From Ferruginibacter lapsinanis (GTDB taxonomy: Bacteria; Bacteroidota; Bacteroidia; Chitinophagales; Chitinophagaceae): DNA of 64,000 nucleotides. Below the pieces are notes generated by a model. It was not told where the DNA came from, searched no databases, and saw nothing but the letters and a program-made list of their open reading frames with translations. The stretch is taken from assembly GCF_020783315.1 (NCBI RefSeq), contig NZ_CP086063.1, positions 2,344,501-2,408,500 of the forward strand, given 5' to 3'. Shown here one piece after another: positions 62,753 through 64,000 of this stretch (positions are counted from its first letter, which is position 1; every line of letters begins with the position of its first letter). The translations under genes and the position numbers were made by a program.

Positions 62753-63997
62753 TTATTTGCTTCTTATTGCTTCCACAGGATCCATTTTAGCTGCTCTAGA
62801 AGCGGGGAAGATACCCGCCGCAATACCTACGATCAGACAAATAATAAACGTGGTAAATAGCAAGGGAATGGAGATATAGACGGGGAAATTTAATGGGCCT
62901 GATAAGACCAACGAAAGTATATACACAAAAAATAAACCGATAACACCGCCTAACAAACAAAGGATGGTTGCTTCCATTAAAAACTCAAATAAGATGCTAC
63001 TGCTTTTGGCTCCGATGGCTTTTTTTAAGCCGATCACACTGGTTCTCTCTTTTACTGTTACAAACATGATGTTGGCAATTCCAAACATACCTACTATTAA
63101 ACTAATGATACCGATCAGACCGCCAACAATATTCACAGTTTTAAATAAACCAGTGATCGCTTCACTAAAAGCTTCTACACTGTTCAATGAAAAATTATCT
63201 TCCTGAGTAGGGCTGAGCCTGCGTATCTGGCGCATAGCACCTTTTAGCTCGTCGCTTAGTGCGGCAGTGGGTACACCATCTTTACCTGCGGCAATTAAGA
63301 CTGGGTTAGCAAAATTATCCTGAATGATCTGTTTACAAAATTTATAAGGCATCATCACACAGTTATCATAATCCCAGCCGATAAAATTTTTGCCTTCTTT
63401 TTTTATAACACCAACAATGGTTACTTTTTTGCCTTTTATTTCGAATGTTTTACCTAATGATCTGGAGGCTTCACCATATAATTTTTCGGCATTATCAAAA
63501 CCAATTAAACCAACCGGGCTGCCGCTATTGAATTCTGCCTGAGAAATAAACCGGCCAATTTCAAAACTAAGTGGCTGTATGGTCATTTGCGCTTCTATAA
63601 TACCATATACCGATGCATTTTGTATCACATCATCTTTGTAAGATATATTGCCGCTGGATCTCATCAGGTACCCCACATCTTTCAGTAATTGCGACCGTTC
63701 TTTGAGTAATGCCACTTCTTCGTATTTCATAGCAGGCCTTGCCCTGAATTTCCAGAAGGGTTTGTCTGCACCACCACCATATTCCCATTTATCAATATAT
63801 ATCGTGTTGCTGCCCAGACTTTTTACCTGGTCCTGTATATTACGTTCTAAACTACCTACGGTAGCCAATACGCCAATGATACAGAAGATGCCAAATGCCA
63901 CGCCGGTCAAACTCAATGCCGTACGTAGTTTATTAACTTTAAGTTCCTGAAAAGTAAGTCTGAGCGAATTACGAAGTATATTAAGCGATTTACGCAT
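62753..63997 (-). CDS. MacB/FtsX-type ABC transporter permease
   Basis: 414 residues; the ATG is three bases from the window end. An N-terminal helix (LRTALSLTGVAFGIFCIIGVLATVGS, about 25-50) is followed by a periplasmic MacB_PCD domain (about 50-260), and three helices at about 285-400 with the FtsX-type KERTSVIGLKKAIGAKSSSI near 322. The C-terminus is FPASRAAKMDPVEAIRSK, the family hallmark. Its ATPase partner would be upstream, outside the window. It exports a lipid, peptide or drug; substrate unknown. Confidence 0.92.
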   Translation of the reverse strand: MRKSLNILRNSLRLTFQELKVNKLRTALSLTGVAFGIFCIIGVLATVGSLERNIQDQVKSLGSNTIYIDKWEYGGGADKPFWKFRARPAMKYEEVALLKERSQLLKDVGYLMRSSGNISYKDDVIQNASVYGIIEAQMTIQPLSFEIGRFISQAEFNSGSPVGLIGFDNAEKLYGEASRSLGKTFEIKGKKVTIVGVIKKEGKNFIGWDYDNCVMMPYKFCKQIIQDNFANPVLIAAGKDGVPTAALSDELKGAMRQIRRLSPTQEDNFSLNSVEAFSEAITGLFKTVNIVGGLIGIISLIVGMFGIANIMFVTVKERTSVIGLKKAIGAKSSSILFEFLMEATILCLLGGVIGLFFVYILSLVLSGPLNFPVYISIPLLFTTFIICLIVGIAAGIFPASRAAKMDPVEAIRSK

Positions 63998-64000
63998 ATA

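Overview
The window comes from a Bacteroidota genome, most likely Chitinophagaceae or a close relative. The evidence is promoters of the TTTG-N20-TAnnTTTG type, an almost complete lack of Shine-Dalgarno sequences, a type IX secretion tail on one protein, a two-component-propeller/LytS sensor with a LytTR regulator, TonB receptors with a carboxypeptidase-regulatory-like domain, DUF2490 proteins and low G+C. These are inferences from family content; no 16S gene is present.

Layout. (1) 1-8.2 kb: an almost complete heme pathway. hemA-C-D-E-F-B-L read leftward, with hemL cut by the window edge, and hemH-hemJ diverge from hemA. (2) 8.2-13.2 kb: a LytTR response regulator, its large sensor kinase and a secreted LamG protein, all leftward. 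(3) 13.5-34 kb: an assimilatory sulfur region: cysH, D, N, serine acetyltransferase, cysK, siroheme methyltransferase, cysJ, cysI, a DUF2490 protein, siroheme dehydrogenase/chelatase, a TSUP (TauE-like) transporter, a ChrA-like transporter, a TonB receptor, tRNA-Cys, a fatty-acid-hydroxylase-type membrane protein, a second DUF2490 protein, an aldo/keto reductase and, leftward, a second cysteine synthase. (4) 34-47 kb: ispH, a GH13 lipoprotein, cell-wall genes (L,D-transpeptidase, RlpA-like, OmpA/TSP3), hscA, envelope acyltransferases and ribE. (5) 47-52 kb: translation genes: rpsU, xerC, hpf, four tRNAs, tuf, tRNA-Trp, secE, nusG. (6) 52-58.8 kb: a ClC channel, a TolC/HlyD/ABC exporter operon and a frameshifted TetR-type regulator. 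(7) 58.8-64 kb: tRNA-Leu, hscB, a saccharopine/alanine dehydrogenase-family enzyme, a tRNA1(Val) methyltransferase, tsaD and a MacB-type permease.

The most interesting signal is a previously unremarked (to my knowledge) control layer in the sulfur region. Four 21-bp dyads, AGTCYAY-N7-RTRGACT, sit at the promoters of the cysH operon, the TSUP transporter and the TonB receptor, with the fourth in the receptor leader. Two of these units also encode very short leader peptides rich in cysteine: one has CICKSC, the other three consecutive Cys codons (RCCC). This suggests a cysteine-responsive regulon that combines a DNA-binding regulator with translation of Cys-codon leaders. The tRNA-Cys gene lies just downstream of the receptor.

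Other points worth a look are a strong Shine-Dalgarno kept only by rpsU, promoters embedded in or abutting terminator hairpins (xerC, sensor kinase), candidate leaderless genes (TSUP transporter, hscB), an exporter ATPase with degenerate catalytic motifs, and several families of dispersed intergenic dyads built from short repeated words.
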